Source of the DNA: DSNY01 sp040752195
GTDB taxonomy: Bacteria; Pseudomonadota; Gammaproteobacteria; Burkholderiales; Burkholderiaceae_F
DNA length: 64,000 nt
NCBI GenBank assembly: GCA_040752195.1
Contig: JBFMFC010000007.1
Location: forward strand, 30,107 to 94,106
Direction of reading: 5' to 3'
Shown here: positions 9,608 to 18,683 of the stretch, piece by piece
Numbering within the stretch: the stretch's first letter is position 1
How the letters are laid out: each line of letters starts with the position of its first letter
Program-made: the position numbers and the translations under genes
The notes under the pieces: model-generated
Told to the model about the DNA's origin: nothing
What the model saw: only the letters and a program-made list of their open reading frames with translations
Databases searched by the model: none

Positions 9608-12022
9608 ATGTCGACCACTCTGCTCCCCCCGGAGCGCACCACGCTGCCGATGCTGCCGCTGCGCGACGTCGTCGTGTTCCCGCACATGGTGATTCCGCTG
9701 TTCGTGGGACGCCCCAAGTCGATCAAGGCGCTCGATTCCGCGATGGAGGCGGGCAAGAGCATCATGCTCGTGGCGCAGAAGAACGCGGCCAAGGACGAGC
9801 CCGGCGCCGACGACATCTACGAGATCGGCTGCGTCGCCAACATCCTGCAAATGCTCAAGCTGCCGGACGGCACCGTAAAGGTGCTGGTCGAAGGGACGCA
9901 ACGCGCGCGGATCCATCGCATCGACGATCTTCAGACGCACTTCACGTGCGAGCTGACGCCGATCGCTCCCGAGCCGGCGGTGGGTGCCGAACTGGAGGCG
10001 CTGCGCCGCGCGATCGTCAGTCAGTTCGACCAGTACGTGAAGCTGAACAAGAAAATCCCGGCCGAGATCCTGACCTCGATCGCCGGCATCGACGACGCCG
10101 GCCGCCTGGCGGATACGATCGCTGCGCATCTGCCGCTGAAGCTCGAGCAGAAGCAGAAGATCCTGGAGATGTTCTCGCTGACGGAGCGGCTCGAGCACCT
10201 GCTCGCGCAGCTCGAGACCGAGATCGACATCCTGCAGGTCGAGAAACGCATCCGCGGTCGCGTCAAGCGGCAGATGGAGAAGAGCCAGCGCGAGTACTAC
10301 CTGAACGAGCAGGTCAAGGCGATCCAGAAGGAGCTCGGCGAGGGCGAGGAGGGCGCCGATCTCGAGGAGCTGGAGAAGAAGATCAAGGCGGCGCGCATGC
10401 CCAAGCAGGCGCGGCAGAAGGCCGAGTCGGAGCTGAAGAAGCTCAAGCTGATGTCGCCGATGTCGGCCGAGGCGACGGTCGTGCGCAACTACATCGACAC
10501 GCTGGTCAACCTGCCGTGGAAGAAGAAGAGCAAGATCAACAACGATCTGGCCAACGCGCAGAAAGTCCTCGACGAAGACCACTATGGCCTTGACAAGGTC
10601 AAGGAGCGAATCGTCGAGTATCTTGCCGTTCAGCAGCGCGTCGACCGGCTGAAGGCGCCGATCCTGTGCCTGGTCGGCCCGCCGGGCGTGGGCAAGACCT
10701 CGCTCGGCCAGTCGATCGCCAAAGCGACCAACCGCAAGTTCGTGCGAATGGCGCTCGGCGGCGTGCGCGACGAGGCGGAGATTCGCGGCCACCGCCGCAC
10801 GTACATCGGTTCGATGCCGGGCAAGATTCTGCAGAACCTGACCAAGGTCGGCGTGCGCAACCCGCTGTTCCTGCTCGACGAAGTCGACAAGATGGGCCAG
10901 GACTTCCGCGGCGATCCGTCGTCGGCGCTGCTCGAAGTGCTCGACCCCGAGCAGAACCACACCTTCGTCGACCACTACGTCGAGGTCGACTACGACCTGT
11001 CGGACGTGATGTTCGTCGCGACCGCGAACACGATGAACATCCCGCCGCCGCTGCTGGACCGGATGGAAGTGATCCGGCTTTCCGGCTACACGGAAGACGA
11101 GAAGGTCAACATCGCGCTGCGCTACCTGTTGCCGAAGCAGATGCGAAACAACGGTGTGAAGCGCGACGAACTCGACGTCTCGGAGGCGGCGATCCGCGAC
11201 ATCGTGCGTTACTACACGCGTGAGGCGGGCGTGCGCGCACTCGAACGCGAGTTGTCGAAGATCTGCCGCAAGGTCGTCAAGAACGCGTTGCTCAAGAAGG
11301 ACGGTGGCAAGGTCAGAGTCACGCCGCGCAACCTGGACAAGTTCCTGGGTGTCCGCCGCTACACGTTCGGCGTCGCGGAGAAGGAGGCGCAGATCGGCCA
11401 GGTCACCGGGCTCGCATGGACCGAGGTCGGCGGCGAGTTGCTGACGATCGAGGCGGCCGTGATGCCCGGCAAGGGCAACATCATCCGCACGGGATCGCTT
11501 GGAGACGTGATGAAAGAGTCGGTCGAGGCCGCGCGTTCGGTCGTGCGCAGCCGGTCACGCCGCCTCGGCATCAAGGACGAGGTGTTCGAGAAGAGCGACA
11601 TTCACATCCACCTGCCCGAAGGGGCGACACCGAAGGACGGGCCGAGCGCCGGTATCGCGATCGCCACGGCGTTGGTTTCCACGCTGACCGGTATTCCGGT
11701 GCGTCCCGACGTAGCGATGACGGGCGAGATCACGTTGCGCGGCGAAGTGCTGGCGATCGGCGGTCTGAAGGAGAAGCTGCTCGCAGCGCACCGCGGCGGT
11801 ATCAAGACCGTGCTGATCCCCGAGGAGAACGTCAAGGATCTCGCCGAGATCCCGGAAACGGTGAAGAATCGCCTCGAAATCGTCCCGGTCAAGTGGATCG
11901 ACCGAGTACTCGAAATCGCGCTGCAGCGGCAGCCGACGCCGATCACCGACGACGAGCGCGCCGTCGTCGCAGCGCCGGTTGCACCGGTGCCCGCCGCAAC
12001 CGGTGAATTCGTCAAGCACTGA
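9608..12022 (+). CDS. lon: ATP-dependent protease Lon
   Basis: An 804-residue LonA protease that degrades misfolded and regulatory proteins. The order is an N-terminal LAN domain (LPMLPLRDVVVFPHM), a coiled-coil region, an AAA+ module with Walker A GPPGVGKT at 357-364, and a C-terminal protease domain. The catalytic dyad is Ser680 (DGPSAGIA) and Lys723 (GLKEKLLAAH), each one residue off E. coli. A 144-bp gap from clpX and a probable sigma-32 promoter suggest heat-shock control separate from clpX. A perfect hairpin follows the stop. Confidence 0.97.
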   Translation: MSTTLLPPERTTLPMLPLRDVVVFPHMVIPLFVGRPKSIKALDSAMEAGKSIMLVAQKNAAKDEPGADDIYEIGCVANILQMLKLPDGTVKVLVEGTQRARIHRIDDLQTHFTCELTPIAPEPAVGAELEALRRAIVSQFDQYVKLNKKIPAEILTSIAGIDDAGRLADTIAAHLPLKLEQKQKILEMFSLTERLEHLLAQLETEIDILQVEKRIRGRVKRQMEKSQREYYLNEQVKAIQKELGEGEEGADLEELEKKIKAARMPKQARQKAESELKKLKLMSPMSAEATVVRNYIDTLVNLPWKKKSKINNDLANAQKVLDEDHYGLDKVKERIVEYLAVQQRVDRLKAPILCLVGPPGVGKTSLGQSIAKATNRKFVRMALGGVRDEAEIRGHRRTYIGSMPGKILQNLTKVGVRNPLFLLDEVDKMGQDFRGDPSSALLEVLDPEQNHTFVDHYVEVDYDLSDVMFVATANTMNIPPPLLDRMEVIRLSGYTEDEKVNIALRYLLPKQMRNNGVKRDELDVSEAAIRDIVRYYTREAGVRALERELSKICRKVVKNALLKKDGGKVRVTPRNLDKFLGVRRYTFGVAEKEAQIGQVTGLAWTEVGGELLTIEAAVMPGKGNIIRTGSLGDVMKESVEAARSVVRSRSRRLGIKDEVFEKSDIHIHLPEGATPKDGPSAGIAIATALVSTLTGIPVRPDVAMTGEITLRGEVLAIGGLKEKLLAAHRGGIKTVLIPEENVKDLAEIPETVKNRLEIVPVKWIDRVLEIALQRQPTPITDDERAVVAAPVAPVPAATGEFVKH

Positions 12023-12048
12023 CACCGGTCCGCATGCAGCGCCGTTCG

Positions 12049-12083
12049 ACTCGCGGACGACACCTCTTCGTCCGCGAGTGTTT
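12049..12083 (+). terminator. Rho-independent terminator or hairpin after lon
   Basis: A perfect 12-bp inverted repeat, ACTCGCGGACGA / TCGTCCGCGAGT, with a seven-base loop, is followed by GTTTC. The stem is strong but the T-run is short, so it may terminate incompletely or only protect the lon 3' end. Confidence 0.6.
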
Positions 12084-12099
12084 CATAGACCCAACTCGC

Positions 12100-12128
12100 T
12101 TGACACTGCTAGACCTGCGCGGTTGAAT
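12100..12128 (+). promoter_or_regulatory. Sigma-70 promoter of the HU gene
   Basis: A perfect -35 hexamer TTGACA (12100-12105) is separated by exactly 17 bp from TTGAAT (12123-12128; four of six against TATAAT). It lies just after the lon hairpin and leaves a ~105-nt leader before the HU start codon. It would give HU and the two tRNAs transcription independent of lon. Confidence 0.6.
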
Positions 12129-12241
12129 ACGTTTCTGCATTCGCTCCAGCGACCGCACAAGCGTGATGGGGCACGCGCCGAAAACGACGCCGACATCCGT
12201 CAAAAGAACTCGCTTACGCGCAACCTACGAGGGGGTTTTCA

Positions 12242-12514
12242 GTGAACAAGAGTGAATTGATCGAGCACATCGCCAAGCAGGCCGATATTTCCAAAGCCGC
12301 GGCGGGGCGCGCATTGGAGGCAGTCGTCGGCGGAATTCGTGCGTCGTTGAAGAAGGGCAATTCGGTCACGCTTGTCGGCTTCGGTACGTTCACCGTCGGC
12401 AAGCGCGCAGCACGTACGGGGCGCAACCCGCGCACCGGCGCATCGATCAAGATCAAGGCGGCGAAGGTTCCGAAGTTCCGCCCTGGCAAGGCCCTCAAGG
12501 ATGCAGTAAACTAA
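12242..12514 (+). CDS. hupB: DNA-binding protein HU (beta type)
   Basis: A 90-residue histone-like protein that bends and compacts DNA as a dimer. The family signature GFGTFTVGKRAARTGRNPRTG is near residues 46-66, covering the DNA-contacting beta arm. The N-terminus reads MNKSELIEHIAKQADISK from a GTG start, with the strong ribosome site GAGGGGG six bases upstream. It lies between lon and ppiD as in E. coli, here with two tRNA genes inserted before ppiD. Confidence 0.97.
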   Translation: MNKSELIEHIAKQADISKAAAGRALEAVVGGIRASLKKGNSVTLVGFGTFTVGKRAARTGRNPRTGASIKIKAAKVPKFRPGKALKDAVN

Positions 12515-12561
12515 CGCCCCTGTTGCCAACTGCGGGACCGGTGAGACGCGAGCGGTCGCGA

Positions 12562-12637
12562 GGGTGCTTAGCTCAGTTGGTAGAGCGGCGCCCTTACAAG
12601 GCGTAGGTCGGGAGTTCGAGCCTCTCAGCACCCACCA
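12562..12637 (+). tRNA. tRNA-Val (UAC anticodon)
   Basis: A 76-nt tRNA with acceptor stem GGGTGCT/AGCACCC, discriminator A and encoded CCA. The anticodon loop CTTACAA presents TAC. The T-arm carries GTTCGAG. It sits 47 bp after the HU gene and 31 bp before tRNA-Asp. Confidence 0.97.
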
Positions 12638-12668
12638 GCGCGCAGCGAGCAGGCGGCAGCCACCAAGG

Positions 12669-12745
12669 GGAGTGGTAGTTCAGTCGGTTAGAATACCGGC
12701 CTGTCACGCCGGGGGTCGCGGGTTCGAGTCCCGTCCACTCCGCCA
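12669..12745 (+). tRNA. tRNA-Asp (GUC anticodon)
   Basis: A 77-nt tRNA with acceptor stem GGAGTGG/CCACTCC, discriminator G and encoded CCA. The anticodon stem-loop CCGGCCTGTCACGCCGG presents GTC. A rho-independent terminator follows within 15 bp, so it closes the transcript from the HU promoter. Confidence 0.98.
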
Positions 12746-12757
12746 AGATCCGACAAG

Positions 12758-12788
12758 AAAAAGGGCGAACGTGAGTTCGCCCTTTTTT
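12758..12788 (+). terminator. Rho-independent terminator after tRNA-Asp
   Basis: GGGCGAAC (12763-12770), loop GTGA, and GTTCGCCC (12775-12782) are followed by six T. A preceding A-run extends the stem with A-T pairs, so it may also work on the other strand. It separates the HU/tRNA transcript from ppiD. Confidence 0.92.
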
Positions 12789-12822
12789 ATCGATCCTCCA
12801 AACATCTTCGTACACGGTCGCC

Positions 12823-14754
12823 ATGTTCGACTCGATCCGGTCACACCGCCGCTGGCTGATGTTCTTCATGCTGGTGCTGATCTTCCCGTCGTTCGTCTTC
12901 TTCGGCATTCAAGGCTACAACCGCTTCATCGAGGGCGACAACGCGGTCGCGCGCATCGCCGGCAAGCCGGTTTCCCCGCAGGAGCTCGAGGCGGCCCAAC
13001 GCGAGCGCCTCGAACAGCTCCGGCGGATGTTCGGCGACAACTTCGACGCCAAGCTGTTCGACACGCCGCAGGCGCGCGCGGCCACGCTCGACGCACTGTT
13101 GTCCGAGCATGCGCTCGCGCTGGAGGCTGCGACCGAACATGTCTTCATCAGCGAGGAGCGCCTGCGCGAGGTGATCGCGTCGGTGCCTGCGTTCCAGCGC
13201 GACGGCAAGTTCGACTATGAGCGCTACAAGACGCTGCTTGCCGCACAGGGGCTCAGCGAGCGCGCGTTCGAGCAGCGCGTACGCGACGATCTGGTGAGGC
13301 AGACGCTGTTGCAGTCCGTCGCCGATTCGACGTTTATCCCGAGAGCCGTCGCGGAGCGCCTGCTGCGCATCGACGAGGAGCAACGCGAGATTCGCGAGTT
13401 GCGTTTCCGCCCTGATGAGTTCGCCGGCCGCGTCAAGGTGACCGACGAGGCGGTCGCCGCGTACTACGAAGCGAACCGCCGTGAGTTCGAGACGCCCGAA
13501 TCCGTCAGGGCTGAGTATGTCGTTCTGAGCCTCGACGACGTCGCTTCGCAGATCGCTGCACCCGAGACGGAACTCAGGGCCTACTACGAGCAGAACAAGT
13601 CGGCCTACGGCCAGCCCGAAGAGCGGCGCGCGAGCCACATTTTGCTCACTGCCGGGGAAGGCGGCACCGCGGCCGACAAGGCCGGTGCGCGCAAGAAGGC
13701 GGAAGAGCTGCTCGCGCAGCTTCGCCGCAATCCGGGCGACTTTGCAAAACTTGCACGCGAATTCTCCAAGGATCCCGGCTCGGCTGCGAAGGGCGGCGAC
13801 CTCGGATTCTTCGGCCGCAACATGATGGTCAAGGCGTTCGAGGACGCTGCGTTCAAGCTCAAGCCAGGCGAGATCAGCGACATCGTCGAAACCGACTTCG
13901 GTTTCCACATCATCCGGGTCGACGAGGTCAAGCCCGCCACCTACCGGCCCTTCGAGGCGGTGCGCGCCGACATCGAGCGCGAGTATCGCCGCCAACAGGC
14001 GCAGAAGAAATTCGCCGAGGCCGCCGAGCAGTTCACCAATACCGTTTTTGAGCAGTCCGACAGTCTCAAGCCCGTCGCCGACAAGCTCAAGCTGCAGATC
14101 CAGTCGATCGACGGGTTGACGCGCGACGGCGTGCCGGCGAAACCGGGTGCGCCGCAGATCTTCACGCCGCGGCTCGTGCAGGCGCTGTTCTCCGATGACG
14201 CGATCAAGAAGCGACGCAATACCGAGGCGATCGAGGTCGCGCCGAACACCTTCGTTTCCGCGCGCGTCGTCGATCACCGGCCCGCCACGCTGCGCCCGCT
14301 TGCCGACGTTCGTGAGCAGATCCGCGCGCGCGTCGAACGGCAGGAGGCTGCGCGGCTCGCGCGCGAGGCTGGGATCGCACGGCTCGAGGCATTGCGCAAG
14401 TCGGCGAACGACGGCGGATTTTCCGCCACGCGCACCGTCAGCCGCTCGGCGCCCGAAGGGCTTCCGCCCGGGGCGCTTGGCGCGATCATGCGGGTGCCGG
14501 CCGACAAGCTGCCGGCGTTCGTCGGCGCCGAACTCGACGGCGGCACGTACGCGGTGTTCCACGTGCTCTCAGCCAAGTTGCCGGACAAACCCGACGCGGA
14601 ACGCCGACAGCTCCAGCAGCGCGCGTGGCAGCAGCAGGCAGGCGCAGCAGATGACCTCGCCTACCTGGCCTCTTTGAAGAGCAAGTACAAGGCGCAGATC
14701 GTCGATCCTGCGCTGAAGGGCGCGAACGCTGCAGGCGAGAGCGCCAAGCAGTAA
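12823..14754 (+). CDS. ppiD: Periplasmic chaperone PpiD (SurA_N/parvulin fold)
   Basis: A 643-residue protein anchored by one N-terminal transmembrane helix (LMFFMLVLIFPSFVFFGI, about residues 10-27). A SurA-like chaperone region follows, then one parvulin domain at about 265-365 (ASHILL to FHIIRVDE), then a second chaperone half. In E. coli PpiD sits at the SecYEG exit and helps secreted proteins fold; its parvulin domain is inactive there. Length and layout match the family. The position after lon-hup is conserved. The ATG at 12823 lies 35 bp after the terminator T-run. Confidence 0.93.
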   Translation: MFDSIRSHRRWLMFFMLVLIFPSFVFFGIQGYNRFIEGDNAVARIAGKPVSPQELEAAQRERLEQLRRMFGDNFDAKLFDTPQARAATLDALLSEHALALEAATEHVFISEERLREVIASVPAFQRDGKFDYERYKTLLAAQGLSERAFEQRVRDDLVRQTLLQSVADSTFIPRAVAERLLRIDEEQREIRELRFRPDEFAGRVKVTDEAVAAYYEANRREFETPESVRAEYVVLSLDDVASQIAAPETELRAYYEQNKSAYGQPEERRASHILLTAGEGGTAADKAGARKKAEELLAQLRRNPGDFAKLAREFSKDPGSAAKGGDLGFFGRNMMVKAFEDAAFKLKPGEISDIVETDFGFHIIRVDEVKPATYRPFEAVRADIEREYRRQQAQKKFAEAAEQFTNTVFEQSDSLKPVADKLKLQIQSIDGLTRDGVPAKPGAPQIFTPRLVQALFSDDAIKKRRNTEAIEVAPNTFVSARVVDHRPATLRPLADVREQIRARVERQEAARLAREAGIARLEALRKSANDGGFSATRTVSRSAPEGLPPGALGAIMRVPADKLPAFVGAELDGGTYAVFHVLSAKLPDKPDAERRQLQQRAWQQQAGAADDLAYLASLKSKYKAQIVDPALKGANAAGESAKQ

Positions 14755-14782
14755 GTGACTGGGCGCGCCGCGCGCGGCAGGG

Positions 14783-15862
14783 TTACCCGGCCACAGTGTC
14801 GAGCGCCTGCTTCGCGAGCGTGCGCGCCAGTTCAGCGTAGGCTGCGCGCGATGCGCTTGCGGGCCGAACGGTCGGCGCCGCGTCGATGCGGCAGAAATTG
14901 CGGCGGATCGAGCGCAGATACGCGGGGTCGTAGTGCTCGACGAGCAGGCGCTCGACCAGCGCATCCCACTGCCCGCTGCGAGCGAGCGCCTTCCAGTTGT
15001 CGATCCGCTCGCGCCCGTGCAGCGGCACCAGGCAGTCGAGCTGCGCGAACAGCGCCTGCGGATCCGCCTCGAGGTGCGGGTACTCGTCTCTGAGCAAGCG
15101 CACCCGTTCGGCAAGCGGTAGCTCGATGCGCACGCACTGCGCGGCGCGCATCCGTTCGATCAGGGCGTCCGGCACCCGCAGGTCGCCGACTTTGCGGCTT
15201 TCGGACTCGACGAAGACCGGACGCGTCGGATCGAAATCGCGCAGCGCCCACCAGATGCGTGTCTCGAACATCTTCTGCGACGGCTGCGGCTGCGCGGGCA
15301 GGCCGCCGAGAACCGAGCCGCGGTGCTGTGCGAGCTGCTCGAGATCGAGCACCTGCGCGCCCGCGCGCGCAAGCTCGCCGAGCAGGCGGCTCTTGCCGCT
15401 GCCCGTCGTGCCGCACAGCACGCGGAAGTCGAAGCGCGCCGGCAGCACGAGCAGCGCGGCGACGACGGCCCGGCGATACGCGCGATAGCCGCCTTCGAGC
15501 TGTCGCGCGCGCCATCCGACTCGCGTCAGCACGTGCGACATCGCCGCGCTGCGCGCGCCGCCGCGCCAGCAGTAAACGAGCGGACGCCACTCGCGCGGCT
15601 TGTCGGCGAACAGCGCCTCGACGTGCCGCGCGATGTTGCGCGCTACAAGTACCGCGCCGCGCCGGCGCGCGGCAAACGCCGATACCTGCTTGTGCAGGGT
15701 GCCGACCTCGGCGCGCTCGGCGTCGTCGAGGACGGGCACATTCAGCGCGCCGGGAATGTGATCTTCGCCGAATTCGCCCGGGCTGCGCACGTCGAGAATC
15801 GCGTCGAACTGCGCAAGCTGCGCGAGCGCCTCGTCGCACGCGATCGATGCCCGCTCGTCCAT
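14783..15862 (-). CDS. mnmH: tRNA 2-selenouridine synthase (SelU/MnmH)
   Basis: A 359-residue two-domain enzyme. The N-terminal rhodanese domain has the active cysteine Cys98 in LVYCWRGGARSAAM; the E. coli enzyme uses Cys97. The C-terminal P-loop domain has GTTGSGKS at 151-158. It replaces sulfur with selenium at the wobble uridine of some tRNAs through a geranylated intermediate. Its start lies one base after the stop of the esterase gene upstream, so the two are co-transcribed. Selenophosphate synthase is not in the window. Confidence 0.92.
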   Translation of the reverse strand: MDERASIACDEALAQLAQFDAILDVRSPGEFGEDHIPGALNVPVLDDAERAEVGTLHKQVSAFAARRRGAVLVARNIARHVEALFADKPREWRPLVYCWRGGARSAAMSHVLTRVGWRARQLEGGYRAYRRAVVAALLVLPARFDFRVLCGTTGSGKSRLLGELARAGAQVLDLEQLAQHRGSVLGGLPAQPQPSQKMFETRIWWALRDFDPTRPVFVESESRKVGDLRVPDALIERMRAAQCVRIELPLAERVRLLRDEYPHLEADPQALFAQLDCLVPLHGRERIDNWKALARSGQWDALVERLLVEHYDPAYLRSIRRNFCRIDAAPTVRPASASRAAYAELARTLAKQALDTVAG

Positions 15863-15863
15863 G

Positions 15864-16502
15864 TCAGCGTCGTGCCGCGAGCAGCGGCTTCAGGTGCGGC
15901 CAGACGTTGGCGAGCATCAGCGGCTGCGCCTTCTCGTTCGGATGGATGCGGTCGGGCTGGAAGTACTCGAGCCGGTCGGCAAAGCCGTCGAGCAGGAAGG
16001 GCGCAAGCGCGACCTTGCGCGTACGCGCCAGTTCCTCGAAGGTCGACGCGAAGCGCTCCGCGTAGTCGCGCCCGTAGTTCGGCGGCACGCGAACGCCGAC
16101 GAGCAGCACGCGCGCGCCGGCGTCAAGGCTCGCGTCGATCATTGCGGACAGGTTGTCGCGCATCGCGCTGACCGGCAGTCCGCGCAGGCCGTCGTTGCCA
16201 CCGAGCTCGATGACGACGATCGCGGGGCGATGCTGCTTCAGCAGTGCCGGCAGGCGAGTGCGCCCGCCGCTGGTGGTCTCGCCGCTGATGCTCGCATTCA
16301 CGACGCTATACTGCGCGCCGTCCTGCGCGATGCGGTCGGCGAGCAGCTTCACCCACCCCGTGTCGCGCGGCAGACCGTATTCGGCCGACAGGCTGTCGCC
16401 GAGCACCAGCACGACGGGTGACGGCGCGGCGGCGGCTGTGCAGGCCGCAATCAGCATAGCGACGCCGGCGAAGCAGCGCCGCGCGAGTCTTCCAAGTCTC
16501 AT
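15864..16502 (-). CDS. tesA: TesA-like SGNH esterase / lysophospholipase
   Basis: A 212-residue SGNH hydrolase of the thioesterase I/arylesterase family, expected in the periplasm. The four blocks are GDSLSAEYG (Ser37), SISGETTSGGR, GGNDGLRG (Asn103) and DRIHPN (Asp184, His187). A signal sequence ends in LIAACTAAAA. The IAAC string also fits a lipobox at Cys21, so it may be a lipoprotein rather than freely secreted. The start is the ATG at 16502; a GTG immediately before it is possible. It is divergent from the ATPase gene by 24 bp, as tesA and ybbA are in E. coli. Confidence 0.88.
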   Translation of the reverse strand: MRLGRLARRCFAGVAMLIAACTAAAAPSPVVLVLGDSLSAEYGLPRDTGWVKLLADRIAQDGAQYSVVNASISGETTSGGRTRLPALLKQHRPAIVVIELGGNDGLRGLPVSAMRDNLSAMIDASLDAGARVLLVGVRVPPNYGRDYAERFASTFEELARTRKVALAPFLLDGFADRLEYFQPDRIHPNEKAQPLMLANVWPHLKPLLAARR

Positions 16503-16526
16503 CACGGGTGGGCCTCCGAGCCGTCG

Positions 16527-17237
16527 ATGACGAACAACGCGCTCGAAGCCGAAGGGCTGACCAAGATCGTCCAGGATGCCACCGGCAGCCTGACGATTCT
16601 GGATGATATCAACCTGACCATCGCCCCCGGCGAGACGGTCGCGATCGTCGGTGCGTCGGGATCGGGCAAGTCGACGCTGCTCGGCCTGCTGGCGGGGCTC
16701 GACGTGCCGACGCGAGGCACCGTCCGGCTGTTCGGGCAGGACCTGTTCGCGCTCGACGAGGACGGCCGTGCTCGCGTGCGTGCCGAGCGCATCGGTTTCG
16801 TCTTCCAGTCGTTCCAGCTCCTTCCGCATCTGACCGCGCTCGAGAACGTTCTGCTGCCGCTCGAACTGTCGGGACGGGCGCCCGACAGCCGGGCGCCGCT
16901 CGATTCGGCGCGCTCGCTGCTTGCGCGCGTGGGGCTGGCCGAACGCCTGTCGCACTATCCGAAGTACCTGTCGGGCGGCGAGCAGCAGCGTGTGGCGCTT
17001 GCCCGCGCCTTTGTGAGCCGACCGCAGATCCTGCTCGCCGACGAGCCGACCGGCAGCCTCGATGCGCGCACCGGCGCGGCGGTGATCGAGTTGATCTTCG
17101 AGCTGAACCGCGAGCGCGGGTCGACGCTGGTGCTGGTCACGCACGACCCGGAGATCGCGGCGTTGTGCAGCCGGCGCATCGAATTGCACGCCGGGCGGAT
17201 CAGGGACGAATCAGGGTTGGGCGTCCTTCCTGCGTAG
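16527..17237 (+). CDS. ABC transporter ATPase, YbbA/LolD type, without a permease gene
   Basis: A 236-residue ATPase of the MacB/LolD/YbbA class. Walker A is GASGSGKST (residues 42-50), the signature is LSGGEQQR, Walker B is ILLADEPTG, and the switch histidine is in LVTHD. In E. coli the homologue ybbA is followed by the permease ybbP, and the pair is divergent from tesA. Here the next gene is nnr on the opposite strand, and the two coding regions overlap by 27 bp at their 3' ends. The partner permease must therefore be elsewhere or absent. Function in lipoprotein or lipid handling is an inference. Confidence 0.88.
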   Translation: MTNNALEAEGLTKIVQDATGSLTILDDINLTIAPGETVAIVGASGSGKSTLLGLLAGLDVPTRGTVRLFGQDLFALDEDGRARVRAERIGFVFQSFQLLPHLTALENVLLPLELSGRAPDSRAPLDSARSLLARVGLAERLSHYPKYLSGGEQQRVALARAFVSRPQILLADEPTGSLDARTGAAVIELIFELNRERGSTLVLVTHDPEIAALCSRRIELHAGRIRDESGLGVLPA

Positions 17238-18674
17238 GCGTGCGAGCAGGCTCGCGGCGCGCGCAGCGACCTCGCCGGCAACGAGGCCCACGTCGCCGCC
17301 ATACGCTTCGGCGGCGCGGCCGTGCAGCCACACTGCGCCGAGCGCCGCCTGCATCGGCTCGATGCCCTGCGCGATGAACGCGCCGATCATTCCGGCGAGC
17401 ACGTCGCCGGTGCCTGCCGTGGCGAGCGCGGGCCCGCCGGTCGGGTTGATCCACCATCGTCCGGCCGGATGCGCGATCACCGTCCCTGCGCCCTTGAGCA
17501 CGACGATCGACGCCGTCCGCCGCGCCAGTGTGCGCGCGGCGGCAACGCGGTCGGCTTGCACTTCGCGGGCCGTCGTATCGAGCAGGCGCGCGGCTTCGAG
17601 CGGATGCGGCGTCAGCACGCGTCCGGCCGCGTGCGCCTCGAACACTCCGGAAAACCGCGTGCGATCCGCGAGCAGGTTCAACGCGTCCGCATCGACGACG
17701 AGCGGCACCGAACGCTCGAACACGGCCGCGAGCACGCCCGCGGCCGCATCGTCGGTTCCGAGGCCGCAGCCGACGACGATCGCGTCGACCTCGGCAAGCG
17801 ACGCGAGCGAACGGAACATCAGCTCCGGCTGCGCGGGATCGAGGCGCAGGTCCGGCGCGCCGATGCAGTCCACATAGACTCGACCGGCACCGAGCCGAAG
17901 CGCAGCGCGGGCGGCGAGCAGCGGCGCCCCGACCATGCCGACCCCACCGCCGACGACCGCGACGCTGCCGAACGATCCCTTGTGCGTGTTGCGTGGCCGC
18001 GGCACGAGCAGTGCCTCGAATTGATCGGGCTGGACCAGCGCGCCTTCCGCCTCCGGCGCCTCGACGCCGAGCGCATCGACGACGACTTCGCCGGCGGCGT
18101 CGCAACCGTCGGCGGTGTACAGGCCGGGCTTGGCGCGGATGAAGGTGCAGGTTGCATCCGCGTGGACACCGGCCACGCCGCCGACCCACACGCCGCGATC
18201 GGCGTCGAGGCCGCTCGGCACGTCCAATGCGACGACGAAGGCGGTCTGCGACTCGATCCAGCGGACCGCCTCCACGTAACCGCCGGCGAGCGGGCGCGCC
18301 AAGCCGATCCCGAAGATCGCATCGACGACGACATCGCACCGCTTGTCGGCAGGAAGCTCGCGCAGAATGCGGCCGCCGCTGCCCTGCCACGCGGCGCGCG
18401 CGTCGCGCGCATCATCGGTGACGGACTCGTCGAGCGCGATGCACTCGACCGCGTGTCCGCGCGCCGCCAGCTCGCGCGCGCATGCATAGCCGTCGCCGCC
18501 GTTGTTGCCGGGGCCGCAGACGATCAGCACCTTGCGCGCGCCGCCGAAGCGCGCGTCGATCCACTTGGCCGCGGCGCGCCCGGCCCGCTGCATGAGCGTC
18601 CCCGCAGGCAAGGTCGCCTGCGCGGCGGCTTCGATCGCGCGCAACTGCGCCGTCGTGTACAGCCCGATGCTCAT
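17211..18674 (-). CDS. nnr: Bifunctional NAD(P)H-hydrate epimerase/dehydratase Nnr
   Basis: A 487-residue two-domain repair enzyme that restores damaged NAD(P)H hydrates. The N-terminal YjeF-type epimerase domain has CGPGNNGGDGYACAREL near residue 52. The C-terminal ribokinase-like ADP-dependent dehydratase has the glycine-rich GTGDVLAGMIGAF near residue 425. The length fits the fused bacterial form. It reads towards the ATPase gene, overlapping its last 27 bp. It starts nine bases after the dadA stop, so it could be the last gene of the dctPQM-dadA transcript. Confidence 0.94.
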   Translation of the reverse strand: MSIGLYTTAQLRAIEAAAQATLPAGTLMQRAGRAAAKWIDARFGGARKVLIVCGPGNNGGDGYACARELAARGHAVECIALDESVTDDARDARAAWQGSGGRILRELPADKRCDVVVDAIFGIGLARPLAGGYVEAVRWIESQTAFVVALDVPSGLDADRGVWVGGVAGVHADATCTFIRAKPGLYTADGCDAAGEVVVDALGVEAPEAEGALVQPDQFEALLVPRPRNTHKGSFGSVAVVGGGVGMVGAPLLAARAALRLGAGRVYVDCIGAPDLRLDPAQPELMFRSLASLAEVDAIVVGCGLGTDDAAAGVLAAVFERSVPLVVDADALNLLADRTRFSGVFEAHAAGRVLTPHPLEAARLLDTTAREVQADRVAAARTLARRTASIVVLKGAGTVIAHPAGRWWINPTGGPALATAGTGDVLAGMIGAFIAQGIEPMQAALGAVWLHGRAAEAYGGDVGLVAGEVAARAASLLARLRRKDAQP

Positions 18675-18683
18675 CGCACTATG

